Shown piece after piece: positions 16,356-25,468 of a stretch of DNA of 64,000 bases. The position numbers and the translations under genes were made by a program. Source of the DNA: an uncultured Lachnospiraceae bacterium. GTDB lineage: Bacteria; Bacillota; Clostridia; Lachnospirales; Lachnospiraceae. The DNA lies in the NCBI GenBank assembly GCA_910578645.1, contig CAJTQI010000001.1, positions 310,001 to 374,000 of the forward strand, written 5' to 3'. Position 1 is the first letter of the stretch. Every line of letters starts with the position of its first letter. The notes beneath the pieces are model-generated. The model was not told the origin of the DNA. It was given only the letters and a program-made list of their open reading frames with translations, and searched no databases.

Positions 16356-17138
16356 CTACGCCTGTTTCTGGTCCTCTCTGATTAATTCCCGGATTGCCTC
16401 CACTGCCACCTGGATTGCCATATCCGTATCATGCACCACCGGATTCTCCAACCCCAGTTTCTCCCTTTCCTGATTGGCAACCACAAGGAAACAGGAGCCA
16501 GTCCTGACATGTAAATAACTTGCCACCACAAATAAAGCCGCCGACTCCATCTCGGACGCCAGGCATCCAAGCCTTTTCCACGCTTCCCATTTGTTCATCA
16601 ATTCATAGCTTACCGGTTTTGTCTCCGGTTCATGTTGACCGTAAAATGCGTCCTTGCACTGCACCACACCTGTATGGAAAGAATACTCTTTTTTCTTCGC
16701 TGCCGATACCAGTGCATTCGTCACGTTAATATCCGCCACCGCAGGAAATTCAATAGGGGCATATTCCTTGCTCGTCCCTTCCATACGAATCGCTCCGGTA
16801 GCAACCACAATATCCCCGCTTTTCACTTCCGGCTGCATACCACCACATGTCCCGATACGAATAAATGTATCGGCGCCGCATCTGTATAATTCCTCCATGG
16901 CGATGGATGCGGACGCTCCCCCGATTCCGGTGGACGTCACACTGACCTTTACCCCATCTAAGGTACCTGTGTATGTGATATATTCCCTGTTGTCTGCAAC
17001 CAGCACAGGCTCATCAAAATACTGCGCTATCTTTGCACATCTTTTGGGGTCTCCAGGCATAATCACATACCTTCCCACCTCCCCTTGCGCTACCTGAATA
17101 TGATACTGCCTGCTTGCATCTTCTGAATAATTTTTCAT
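16356..17138 (-). CDS. udp: Uridine phosphorylase
   Basis: Converts uridine and phosphate to uracil and ribose-1-phosphate in the cytoplasm. The 260-aa product aligns by eye along its whole length with Udp: VIMPGDPKRC (phosphate loop, about residue 26), STGIGGASASIAMEEL, IRIGTCGGMQP, and the ribose/base-site region LASEMESAALF (about residue 199). Start ATG 17138 follows GGAGGAAAAC; an extension to 17246 would run into the repeat. It is the first gene of the cluster and is followed at 33 bp by the class II aldolase. A link to the downstream uridine-kinase-like domain is possible, since both handle uridine (inference). Confidence 0.92.
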   Translation of the reverse strand: MKNYSEDASRQYHIQVAQGEVGRYVIMPGDPKRCAKIAQYFDEPVLVADNREYITYTGTLDGVKVSVTSTGIGGASASIAMEELYRCGADTFIRIGTCGGMQPEVKSGDIVVATGAIRMEGTSKEYAPIEFPAVADINVTNALVSAAKKKEYSFHTGVVQCKDAFYGQHEPETKPVSYELMNKWEAWKRLGCLASEMESAALFVVASYLHVRTGSCFLVVANQEREKLGLENPVVHDTDMAIQVAVEAIRELIREDQKQA

Positions 17139-17146
17139 GTTTTCCT

Positions 17147-17237
17147 CCATTTCTGCGCTGCTTTTTGCGTATATCGAGTTTGTAGCAAGCAACGCGCAGA
17201 TACAAATCTTGAGATTGAAAATTCTAATTTTCAATCT
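17147..17237 (-). repeat. Stem-loop repeat (copy C, shortened)
   Basis: The repeat starts with the same CCATTTCTGCGCTG as copies A and B. It keeps a degenerate CGAGTTTGTA/TACAAATCTTG stem and ends with a perfect hairpin GATTGAAAATT/AATTTTCAATC (17213-17236). Read on the minus strand its last bases abut the GGAGG ribosome-binding site of the uridine phosphorylase gene. Confidence 0.75.
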
Positions 17238-17378
17238 TACTTCCATTCTGAAGCGTTCTGCTTTTAATTATTTTTGGCAAAATAAATAATAGGAAAATTC
17301 TCTTGTTTATTGCACCCTCCCTCCTGTCAACAACGCCAATAGCTTTAATTTTTTGCTGCTTTTGCAAATTTATATACC

Positions 17379-17869
17379 TCAATTGGAAATCTTCTCAATT
17401 CCATGCCGCTTTCTAAACTCTCTAATTGTCTTTATTCCCTCGTCAGACACAGGCTTTATCCATTTACCGGAATACATATGGCACTGCATGATAATGTACC
17501 GGACAGGTTCGTCTATATAGCACAAAGCAAAGACCAAAAGAAAAGGTAAATGGAATGCGTAATTGGCAAGATACACGCACGGAAACACCATCAGATACAT
17601 AAAAGCAATTTCCATCACGGAACCAAAGGCGGCGTCCCCTACAGAACGATAAGTATCATTCTGCGTCTAGTTTCCCATTCTAAACAGAGCGGCCAGGCTG
17701 TAAATCAACAACATACCTATATCAATCCGGTAAGATTCCCCGCTAAGGCCCATATCATACTTCCCGTGGTAGTCAGAAGATTCTGCAGAGCCACAGAAAC
17801 GGCAATAATTGCAATATATTTTAAAAAATAGTTCCAGTCAAATTTATCCGGATAATTCCGCCTCTTCAT
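17379..17869 (-). pseudogene. Broken MATE-family efflux gene
   Basis: Two pieces of a MATE transporter lie in different frames. The first, from ATG 17869 (GGAGG upstream) to a TAG at 17717-17719, encodes 50 residues including AVSVALQNLLTTTGSM, the typical first helix. The second, ending at 17379, reads NDTYRSVGDAAFGS, a hydrophobic helix pair and IKPVSDEGIKTIREFRKR, the typical MATE C-terminus. Everything between (about 350 residues in intact proteins) is gone and an in-frame stop separates them. This is an internal deletion plus frameshift; no functional product is expected. An intact MATE gene is at 39528..40919. Confidence 0.8.
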
Positions 17870-18155
17870 TTCTACCTCCATAATCCAAAGCTAAGAAATC
17901 TCCTTCCAACCGCCACGCTGTTTTCAACAACACAAACAATGTACAGAAAAATCTCTGTTTTGACAGATAATCAAATTTTTGATAGTAGTACCTATTGTAA
18001 CATAAAAAAGGAAAGTACAATACAATTTCATTCTATCAAAAAAGAGAAAAATCAGAAAAGTGGCAAAAACAACAAAATAAGCCGACACCAAATAACCTGC
18101 CGGCTTATTCTGTAGTGTAGTATATATAAGAAAGGGAGTTTTACTACCGTTCTTA
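17870..18155. other. Non-coding spacer after the alpha-galactosidase operon
   Basis: This AT-rich stretch contains the operon terminator (18062-18109). No supported gene was seen in the rest. Confidence 0.6.
18062..18109 (-). terminator. Terminator of the alpha-galactoside operon
   Basis: The stem AATAAGCCG/CGGCTTATT has a 16-base loop and is followed on the minus strand by TTTTGTTGTTTTTG. It lies about 50 bp after the alpha-galactosidase stop. Confidence 0.75.
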
Positions 18156-20336
18156 TTATTTTGTAATCCTAAATTCTAACTGATACGCATGATACTCGCC
18201 CAACTCAACAGGCATGGGAATACCCGCTTCCATAAGCGCAGAACCATAATAGCGCTGTCTGCTCTTAACCTCTTCATAGACTACATCTGGTAACAATCCT
18301 CTTAGCCTGACATAACTTACCGTCATGTTCCCATGGTTTTCAAGCATAACAACATGTACGAGTACACGGTCTTTCCCCTTTGACACGTGTGTCCATGCTG
18401 CACAAGAATCCCGGAATGGATTAGACAATCTATAATATTCCCCTCTACAAATCAAATCTTCATATTCTTTATACTGTCTAATCTGTTCTTTTATTTGCGC
18501 CTTTTCTTCTACGCTTAGTTTATCTAAAGATAGTTCATAACCAAACGCGCCTGTCATAGCCACGACTCCCCGTGTATGCAGGCTGATACTGCGCCCTGTC
18601 TGATGGTTGGGCACTGCTGATACATGCGCCCCGATAACTGACATCGGGTAAAAGAAGGAAGTGCCATACTGAATCCTAAGTCTGTCCAGTGCATCCGTAT
18701 TGTCGCTGCACCAGATTTGTGGCGTATAATACATCATGCCTGCATCGAACCTGCCACCGCCGCCGCTACATCCTTCTATCAGAATGTTTGGATATTTTTC
18801 CATTAATTTTTCCAGAAAATCATATACGCCCAAGACAAAATCATAGGCTACTTTTCCCTGGAAATTCGTTGAGGAAAAGATGTCCACCATACTCCGGTTC
18901 ATGTCCCATTTAATATACTCTATGTTGCCCTGGTCCAATACACCGCAGATTTCCTCAAAGATTTGCTTGCGGACCTCTTCCCTGGAAAAGTCGAGAACGA
19001 GTTGGTTTCTTCCCCGGACCGACTTTCTTCCCGGAATCTGCATAGCCCAGTCAGGATGCTCCCGGTATAAATTACTGTCCTCCGAAACCATCTCCGGCTC
19101 TATCCAGATACCGAATTTTACTCCTGTATCGTTTACTTTACGGATTAACTCACCCAGGCTGCATCCTAATTTACTTTCATTGACCTGCCAGTCCCCAAGA
19201 CCACTGTTATCGTCCTCACGTTTACCGAACCAGCCGTCGTCCATGACTACCATATCAATGCCTAATTCTGCCGCATCCCTGGCTAACTGTAAAATAGTTT
19301 CTCCGTTAAACTGAAAATATGCTGCTTCCCAACTGTTCACCAGTACGGGCCTGATGTTATCCCTATATCTCCCTCTGCATATGTGCTCTCTGATACAGCG
19401 ATGATATTTCACCGACAAACCGCCGAACCCTTCTGCAGAAAAACACAAGATTGTCTCCGGTACGGTAAAAGTCTCCTGTGGCTCAAGCGGATAATGGAAC
19501 AAATCGCAATGCAATCCCATTAACACCCTCGTCTGCTCATACTGGTCTCTCTCCGCCTCACACATGAAATTGCCACTATAAACAAAGACCATACCATAAC
19601 AATTTCCATTTTCTTCCGTCGTATCTTGTCCTGCCACAATCACTGCCGGGTTATACTGGTGACTGGAAGTGCCTCTGCGGCTCCCAATCATATGGCTTGC
19701 ATGGGTAATTGCGGTACGTTGGAAATTACGTTCCATAGCATGTCTTCCATAGAAAGTCACCAAATCATACTCTCCGTTTACAAAATCAAGACAAGCTGAC
19801 GCCGCTTTTTCCACAACAATTTTTCCAGTGCCGAGATTCATAATCTGCACACTTCTCGTGATAATATCTTCTTCTTCCAAAACACCGTATAACAAATGTA
19901 CCTGCACCTTACTTGCAGAATCTTCAAGGATAATTTCCAGTGACTGTGCCTCTTCGTCTTTGGCATAGACTGCCGGCAATCCCGGCAGTCCGTATTTACC
20001 TTGTCTGATTTCATGGCTAACATAACGCAGGTCACAACATTCTGATTCGTCATGGTTACGGATAATAAGAGCGCTGTTGCGAAAATCCCCTGTTCCCATC
20101 GTGGGATACTCCTGGGGAAGCACGTCCATGGAGTATGTCCTGTCATTGCCCACATCGTATGGATTTCCGGAAAATCCTCTGTCATAATAAGTTAACAGGT
20201 AATCCATATCACCAGAAATCTTTCTTCCGTAATACAAATGCAATAGGAAGCCAAAATTATCTACTTTCATCTGGTAAGTGGACTGTCTTGTCTCTAAAGT
20301 AAAAATCCGTTTGTCCTTTTGGAATAGAATCGCCAT
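18156..20336 (-). CDS. aga: Alpha-galactosidase, glycoside hydrolase family 36
   Basis: Releases galactose from raffinose-type oligosaccharides or melibiose. The 726-aa length matches bacterial GH36 (about 730). An N-terminal beta-sandwich is followed by a TIM barrel with NSWEAAYF and VMDDGWFG. The catalytic nucleophile is D478 in YIKWDMNR and the acid/base is D545 in CSDNTDALDR; CSGGGGRFD is also present. There is no signal peptide, so it acts inside the cell after ABC import. The start is ATG 20336, with AGGCAGG eight bases before; a GTG three codons upstream is too close to that site. It is the last gene of an operon with the binding protein and two permeases, followed by a terminator. Confidence 0.96.
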   Translation of the reverse strand: MAILFQKDKRIFTLETRQSTYQMKVDNFGFLLHLYYGRKISGDMDYLLTYYDRGFSGNPYDVGNDRTYSMDVLPQEYPTMGTGDFRNSALIIRNHDESECCDLRYVSHEIRQGKYGLPGLPAVYAKDEEAQSLEIILEDSASKVQVHLLYGVLEEEDIITRSVQIMNLGTGKIVVEKAASACLDFVNGEYDLVTFYGRHAMERNFQRTAITHASHMIGSRRGTSSHQYNPAVIVAGQDTTEENGNCYGMVFVYSGNFMCEAERDQYEQTRVLMGLHCDLFHYPLEPQETFTVPETILCFSAEGFGGLSVKYHRCIREHICRGRYRDNIRPVLVNSWEAAYFQFNGETILQLARDAAELGIDMVVMDDGWFGKREDDNSGLGDWQVNESKLGCSLGELIRKVNDTGVKFGIWIEPEMVSEDSNLYREHPDWAMQIPGRKSVRGRNQLVLDFSREEVRKQIFEEICGVLDQGNIEYIKWDMNRSMVDIFSSTNFQGKVAYDFVLGVYDFLEKLMEKYPNILIEGCSGGGGRFDAGMMYYTPQIWCSDNTDALDRLRIQYGTSFFYPMSVIGAHVSAVPNHQTGRSISLHTRGVVAMTGAFGYELSLDKLSVEEKAQIKEQIRQYKEYEDLICRGEYYRLSNPFRDSCAAWTHVSKGKDRVLVHVVMLENHGNMTVSYVRLRGLLPDVVYEEVKSRQRYYGSALMEAGIPMPVELGEYHAYQLEFRITK

Positions 20337-20404
20337 ATGCTGCACCTGCCTTTTCTATTTTTTATATATAATAATACAATACCTTCCCATATTTTTTCAA
20401 AACA

Positions 20405-21238
20405 TTATTTTACCGCACCGTTTACGACACCGTTCAAAATCTGTTTCTGACAGATAATGTAGAAAATTAAAATCGGAATCAGTGAAAGCAAATAAGATGC
20501 AAACGCCAGGTTATAATTTGTTCCGAACTGTGACTGGAAGTTCAACTGCGCAAGGGGCAGTGTGTTCTGGTCGGAACCCGCCATAATAACGAGCGGTGTC
20601 ATCACGTCATTCCATACCGCAAGCGCCGTGAGTACTGCAACCGTCGCATGCATGGGGCGCATAATCGGGAAAATTATCTTCCAGTAAGTCCGCCATGTAG
20701 ATGCACCGTCCACCTTCGCTGCCTCTTCCAGAGCCATCGGGATATTCACCAGATACCCCGAATAGAGAAGTACATTCATCGGCATATAGAATACCATATA
20801 AAGCAGCACAACACCAAACCAATTTGCAAGACCCATCTCCGCCGTCTGTTTTGCCAAAGGCATCATTAAGATTGCAAAAGGTACGAACATACCGCTCACA
20901 ATAAACAGATATACGAAGCTGTAAAATTTACTGTGGGCTTTATTCCTGCCAAGCGCATATCCCATGAGGGAATGAAGCAGGATAGACAATCCCACTGTAA
21001 GCAGCGTAATCAGTAAACTGTTTCCCAGGGAATGCCAGAAATTAGTAATCTCCATTGCTTCCCTGAAATTATCCAAACTCCATACTTTCGGAAGAGACAA
21101 AATACCGTCAATGCTGTTGGTCATTTCCGAAGGCTGTTTGAATGCAATCACAATCGTTAAATAAAGTGGAAACACAATTGTGGAAAGTCCCAGGATAAGA
21201 ACGACCAACGCCGATTTATTCGATTTAATATTTGTCAT
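20405..21238 (-). CDS. Sugar ABC transporter permease, MalG/MsmG type
   Basis: Second membrane subunit of the alpha-galactoside importer (277 aa, about six helices). The EAA loop EEAAKVDGASTWRTYWKIIFP (from about residue 171) is the ATPase contact. It overlaps the upstream permease by four bases (ATGA). Its position before the alpha-galactosidase matches the Msm (multiple sugar metabolism) layout. No ATPase gene is linked, so a shared MsmK/UgpC-type subunit is expected elsewhere (inference). Confidence 0.93.
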   Translation of the reverse strand: MTNIKSNKSALVVLILGLSTIVFPLYLTIVIAFKQPSEMTNSIDGILSLPKVWSLDNFREAMEITNFWHSLGNSLLITLLTVGLSILLHSLMGYALGRNKAHSKFYSFVYLFIVSGMFVPFAILMMPLAKQTAEMGLANWFGVVLLYMVFYMPMNVLLYSGYLVNIPMALEEAAKVDGASTWRTYWKIIFPIMRPMHATVAVLTALAVWNDVMTPLVIMAGSDQNTLPLAQLNFQSQFGTNYNLAFASYLLSLIPILIFYIICQKQILNGVVNGAVK

Positions 21239-22101
21239 AGCTGTTCCTCCTTCTTACCGGAAAATTTCATCTGCGCTACAGAGACAACCACGATAACGAT
21301 GAAGAAAACAACCGCGTTGGCGCTCTGGAAACCGAACTGTCCGCCCGACATACCGTTATTATAAATCAAGTAAGAAATTGACTCCGTACTCTGTGCAGGA
21401 CCACCCTTGGTCAAAGCCATAATCTGGTCGAATACCATCAGAAAGTTCTTCACACACAACACCATATTGATGGAGAAGAATGGAATAATCAGGGGAAAAG
21501 TCAGATACTTAAACTGTTTCCACCCGGTCGCTCCATCTAAACCGCCGGCTTCATATACATCTTCCGGAACCGTCTGCAGACCGGAAATATAAATAATCGT
21601 ATTCATCGCAATGGCCTGCCATGCACATACAATCATGATACCAATCCATGCCGCATCAGGATTAGACAATATACTGGTACGCAGGCTGTCTATCCCAATC
21701 ATATCCGCCACTGCAGGCAGGATATACGTGAAGAAATAATTGAAAATGTAACCTACAACAAGCGAACCCAATATATTCGGCAAAAAATATGCCCCACGGA
21801 AAAAGCTTTTCGCCCGTATTTTGCTGTTAAGCGCCAGTGCAAGAAGCAGACTGATTACATTGACCACTACCGTCGTCACTACTGCCAGTTTAAATGTAAA
21901 CCAATAGGATTTACCTACACGGACATCCGAAAACAAATCTATGTAGTTTCTAAACCCAACCCAGTCGTATCTTCCGAATCCTTTAAAATTTGTAAAACTA
22001 TATATCACGCCGCGGATTAGCGGGATGGTATTGAAACAAATAAATAAGGCGAGAATCGGAATGGTAATCAATAAGAATGTTCTTTTTCTTTCATTTTTCA
22101 T
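21235..22101 (-). CDS. Sugar ABC transporter permease, MalF/MsmF type
   Basis: First membrane subunit of the importer (288 aa, six predicted helices, first at about residues 8-28). The EAA loop reads YEAGGLDGATGWKQFKYLTFP. A clear ribosome site (GGAGAG) precedes the ATG. It starts 21 bp after the binding-protein gene and ends in a four-base overlap with the MalG-type gene. Confidence 0.93.
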   Translation of the reverse strand: MKNERKRTFLLITIPILALFICFNTIPLIRGVIYSFTNFKGFGRYDWVGFRNYIDLFSDVRVGKSYWFTFKLAVVTTVVVNVISLLLALALNSKIRAKSFFRGAYFLPNILGSLVVGYIFNYFFTYILPAVADMIGIDSLRTSILSNPDAAWIGIMIVCAWQAIAMNTIIYISGLQTVPEDVYEAGGLDGATGWKQFKYLTFPLIIPFFSINMVLCVKNFLMVFDQIMALTKGGPAQSTESISYLIYNNGMSGGQFGFQSANAVVFFIVIVVVSVAQMKFSGKKEEQL

Positions 22102-22122
22102 AACTCATACTCTCCTTTCCCA

Positions 22123-23409
22123 CTAATCTGCGTTTCCATGCTGTTTTTCGTACTCCTGCACAAGACGGATAATATCTCTGTTATACCGCAGCCAGTCCGT
22201 ATCGAATTTCTGTAAGAAAGCGTCCACATCCCTTTGAAGAAGGAAGGTCTGTATCTGCGCATCCACTGCCATCTCGGAAGGATAATAGTGGTCCTGGTAG
22301 TCCGTCATATTACCCGATGCGATATACTCCGTCATACCATCGAGAATGGAAGGAAGCTTAAAATCACCTTCTTTACATGGAATAGCCGTCTGTGCGTCTA
22401 TATACTTCTGGATATTTTCATCTTCATAGAGGAAATCCAAAACTTCATACACAGCTTCTTTATTCTTACAGTCCGCTGTCACGCAAAACTGAAGGTCGAT
22501 TCCTGAATTTAATGTGTTGCCATCTGCAGAATCGTTTGCCGGCATTACGAAAGAATCCAAGTTCAAGTCTGGGTTTACGGATAAAATCTGAGGTGCCGCA
22601 TAACTTCCGATTGGATACATAGCGGATTCTCCTCTGGCAAAAGCCGTACATGCGTCGTTATATCCATAAGCAAATGGGTCTTCCGGACCATACGCGAGTA
22701 ATTCCAAATACTTCTCGGACACTTCTCTGTACTCATCGGTAAAAGTCGTCTCGCCACGGTTTACCTGTTTCGCCGTATCAGCAGGCGCTAAATCTACCGC
22801 CATGGAGTTCCACGGTGCAAGGCAGGTCCACGTATCTTTGAAACCGAAATAAAACGGAAGTATACCTTCCGACTGAATGTTCTCACACAATGTTATCAAT
22901 TCATCCCAAGTCTGCGGTATCGTCCAACCATGTTCTTCAAACATGTCCTTGTTGTACAGGATACCTGCCGCATTAGCCACATAGGGCACCGCATATACTC
23001 CGTCCATCGGAACAAATTTCAACGCCTCATCAATATCCAGATAACCCTGGTTGATATCTGCAAGCCCTGCATAATCAGAAATATCTGCCAGAATCTGTGC
23101 ATCCACAAAATAAGAATAATTGATATCCCCGCCTATTCCTATAATGTCCGGATAGTCTTCCCTGATAAACCTCGTTTTAAGTATCGTCATTGCATCGTTT
23201 GGTGAACTGATTTTCAGGTGGATGTTATCGTGTGTTGCATTGAATTCTTCTTCCACTGTGGTGAAATAATTAGCAGCTTCCGGCTTGTATTGCACAATTT
23301 CAATTTGAATCTTGCCGTTTTCTGCAGAATTCCCACACCCACTAAGCGCCATTGATGCTGCCGCACAACATAATGCCGTTTCAAGGTATTTTACCTTTTT
23401 TGTTTTCAT
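22123..23409 (-). CDS. Alpha-galactoside-binding lipoprotein (MsmE-like)
   Basis: Extracellular substrate-binding subunit of the importer (428 aa). The lipoprotein signal ends at the lipobox ALSGC (Cys about residue 25). The family 1 domain follows (IQIEIVQYKPEAANYF, later AAGILYNKDMFEEHGWTIPQTWDEL). The ATG at 23409 was chosen because AAGGAG lies nine bases upstream; the longer frame to 23442 has no ribosome site. It is first in the operon, directly downstream of a region with AraC-type binding motifs. Substrate is inferred from the linked GH36 enzyme: raffinose, stachyose or melibiose. Confidence 0.92.
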   Translation of the reverse strand: MKTKKVKYLETALCCAAASMALSGCGNSAENGKIQIEIVQYKPEAANYFTTVEEEFNATHDNIHLKISSPNDAMTILKTRFIREDYPDIIGIGGDINYSYFVDAQILADISDYAGLADINQGYLDIDEALKFVPMDGVYAVPYVANAAGILYNKDMFEEHGWTIPQTWDELITLCENIQSEGILPFYFGFKDTWTCLAPWNSMAVDLAPADTAKQVNRGETTFTDEYREVSEKYLELLAYGPEDPFAYGYNDACTAFARGESAMYPIGSYAAPQILSVNPDLNLDSFVMPANDSADGNTLNSGIDLQFCVTADCKNKEAVYEVLDFLYEDENIQKYIDAQTAIPCKEGDFKLPSILDGMTEYIASGNMTDYQDHYYPSEMAVDAQIQTFLLQRDVDAFLQKFDTDWLRYNRDIIRLVQEYEKQHGNAD

Positions 23410-23440
23410 AGCATTTCTCCTTCCCTGTTCTGATATTGGC

Positions 23441-23508
23441 ATTATAACATACCATTTTGCTAGCGATAAATAGCAGTATTTTATATATTATATATCTTTA
23501 TGCTATTT
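23441..23508 (-). promoter_or_regulatory. Operon promoter region with TAGCA/TGCTA activator motifs
   Basis: On the minus strand a TATAAT (23441-23446) lacks a good -35. Upstream of it are TGCTA (23458-23462), AAATAGCA (23468-23475) and TGCTATTT (23501-23508), the last two forming a perfect 8-bp inverted pair. A weak -35 with repeats upstream is typical of AraC-activated promoters. The divergent AraC protein is the likely binder (inference). Confidence 0.55.
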
Positions 23509-23521
23509 TTATGTTAATTAT

Positions 23522-23551
23522 TTGAAATTAGGTAGCATTTTGGTATATAAT
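23522..23551 (+). promoter_or_regulatory. Promoter of the AraC-family regulator gene
   Basis: TTGAAA, an 18-bp spacer and TATAAT lie 158 bp before the regulator start. Another TAGCA motif sits in the spacer, so the regulator may also act on its own promoter. Confidence 0.55.
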
Positions 23552-23709
23552 AATATAAGAATATTTCTCAAGTTCGGATTATACCATGCTCCACACAAAA
23601 ACCATGGCGAAAAAGAAAGACAAATATATTTTATATAAAGTGAAATTATCCACAGTGAAAAAGGAATGCGGTATAAAAATCAAGTATAAAGAAAGGCGAA
23701 GATGCGATA

Positions 23710-24564
23710 ATGAGCGAAGTTATCTTTTCGGTTTTTCCAAGCGAAAATTTTGTTGATTTAGGTTTATACCAATTCGGATGGGAACAATGTGACCCTTCCC
23801 ATTCTTTTGGTCCTGCTGCCAGAAACCATTATCTGTTTCATTTATGCCTGTCCGGGACGGGTACTTTAATCGCAAGCAACACCCAAGGTATTTCTGTCAC
23901 TTACCAGATTAAAAGCGGGCAGGGATTTATGGTATTTCCACATCAAATATGTACCTATATCGCAGACCATGAAATCCCCTGGGAATATGCCTGGCTGGAA
24001 TTTGACGGACTGCGTGCCAAGGAAACCATCGAACTTGCGGGAATTAATTGGAACCAGCCCGTCTACAAGGCGCAATATAAAGATATTGCGGAGACAATGA
24101 AGTCAGAAATGATGTATATTGTCAACCACAAAGACGCCTCTCCTTTCCACCTGATTGGACATCTTTATCTTTTTATTGACAGTTTTGTCCGCTCTTCCAC
24201 CTCTACCCAGGTAAGCAAAGGCAACAGTCTGCGTGATTTCTATATTAAAGAAGCTTTCTCCTTCATTGAACAGAACTTCCAAAACGACATTACGATAGAA
24301 GACATTGCCGCTTCCTGCGGACTTAACAGAAGTTATTTCGGCAAGATTTTTCATGAAAACATGGGAAAATCTCCCCAGGAATTTCTGATTTCCTACCGTA
24401 TGACAAAAGCGACGGAACTATTGAAATTAACAAACCTATCCATTGCAGACATCGGCAACGCCGTAGGATACCCGAACCAACTTCATTTTTCAAGAGCATT
24501 TAAAAACGTATATGGTATTTCACCACGACAGTGGAGATATGAAAACAGCGATATGCATTCTTGA
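23710..24564 (+). CDS. AraC-family activator (MsmR/RafR-like)
   Basis: Transcription factor of 284 aa. Residues about 20-130 form a cupin-like sugar-sensing domain (RNHYLFHLCLSGTGTL, GQGFMVFPHQICTYI). Residues about 185-280 hold two helix-turn-helix units (ITIEDIAASCGLNRSYFGKIFHENMG and LSIADIGNAVGYPNQLHFSRAFKNVYG). It is divergent from the alpha-galactoside operon and is probably its activator in response to melibiose or raffinose. The ATG is preceded by AAAGGCGAAG. The promoter gap of 300 bp carries repeated TAGCA motifs. Confidence 0.92.
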   Translation: MSEVIFSVFPSENFVDLGLYQFGWEQCDPSHSFGPAARNHYLFHLCLSGTGTLIASNTQGISVTYQIKSGQGFMVFPHQICTYIADHEIPWEYAWLEFDGLRAKETIELAGINWNQPVYKAQYKDIAETMKSEMMYIVNHKDASPFHLIGHLYLFIDSFVRSSTSTQVSKGNSLRDFYIKEAFSFIEQNFQNDITIEDIAASCGLNRSYFGKIFHENMGKSPQEFLISYRMTKATELLKLTNLSIADIGNAVGYPNQLHFSRAFKNVYGISPRQWRYENSDMHS

Positions 24565-24633
24565 ACCGGCATAATGCTGTAAACCAGATTATCCCGAACA
24601 CCTTATATCACAATTCGTTTATAAACCTTTGTT

Positions 24634-25263
24634 TCAATCCAGAATTTTTTTCTCCAAAACATACAGTGCCCTCTCATTTTCTTCCTGGCAAAATGCAATG
24701 ATTTCATCTTTACCCTGGTCCGCCACGATGGTAGTATCGGCGCCAAGCTGCACAAAACAGACATAATTGTTAATCGTCTCCATCCGGGAGGCTTCCGCCT
24801 TACACAGATTTTGCGGATAATTTTTATTTTCCTCTATCACTCCTGTACGGTAATGCTCAAGCGCCTGTTCAATCTCACCCACATGGGCCTCCTTGGCATG
24901 AATAATAATCATCGTGTCGATGTGGGAGTCCAGAACTTGTTTCTCCGCCAGAAAATCCACATACATATCTTCTGTTATACCTGTTTTGCGTTCCAATTCT
25001 TCTTTTGTCAAATCTACTTCCGGCCAATATCTGTCTCCCATAAGTTCTTTCACACTGTCTTTTAGTTCAGATAATGTGACAAACTTTTCTTTTTCCTGGA
25101 AAGGGAAATTACTTGCCTGCAGGTCATCGCCGATTTTCTGCATTTCAAATGCCTGCCCGTTATTGACCAGTTCATCCTCCGGAAGCTCATCTGCGCATCC
25201 TGTAAGCAACAACATACCTGCTGCCAGAATCACCGTGACTATTTTTGACATAGTTCCTTTCAT
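24634..25263 (-). CDS. DUF4358-type lipoprotein
   Basis: Predicted surface lipoprotein of about 209 aa. The signal ends in LLLTGC (Cys about residue 21 from ATG 25263). The C-terminal half, from TGITEDMYVDFLAEKQVLDSHIDTMIIIHAKEAHVGEIEQALEHYRTG, has the look of DUF4358 domains. The start is uncertain: ATG codons at 25263 and 25251 are both plausible, and a longer frame begins upstream of any signal. It is divergent from an MBOAT/SGNH pair; DUF4358 proteins are often found beside MBOAT genes in Lachnospiraceae (recollection, not checked). Molecular function is unknown. Confidence 0.75.
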   Translation of the reverse strand: MKGTMSKIVTVILAAGMLLLTGCADELPEDELVNNGQAFEMQKIGDDLQASNFPFQEKEKFVTLSELKDSVKELMGDRYWPEVDLTKEELERKTGITEDMYVDFLAEKQVLDSHIDTMIIIHAKEAHVGEIEQALEHYRTGVIEENKNYPQNLCKAEASRMETINNYVCFVQLGADTTIVADQGKDEIIAFCQEENERALYVLEKKILD

Positions 25264-25439
25264 TCTTACCACCATACCTTTCTTTTTTGTTTCTTTTATT
25301 TTTGCTTTATTGTGCCCACCGTATTTGCCTTCAGTGAACAAAGGTATACATGTATCCTTTTGTTTATTGAGGGTATCTTCGCCTGTAATAAACCAGTGGC
25401 GCATGATTAGCGCGTAGCGAAGAACTAATATCCCATTGC

Positions 25440-25468
25440 TTGCATCAGGGTATTTGATTTGATATAAT
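25440..25468 (+). promoter_or_regulatory. Promoter of the MBOAT operon
   Basis: TTGCAT, a 17-bp spacer and TATAAT lie 130 bp upstream of the MBOAT start. Confidence 0.65.

Noticed and set aside
23646..23654. Perfect DnaA box TTATCCACA upstream of the AraC-type gene
   Set aside because: Isolated 9-mer far from dnaA and without neighbouring boxes; expected by chance in AT-rich DNA.
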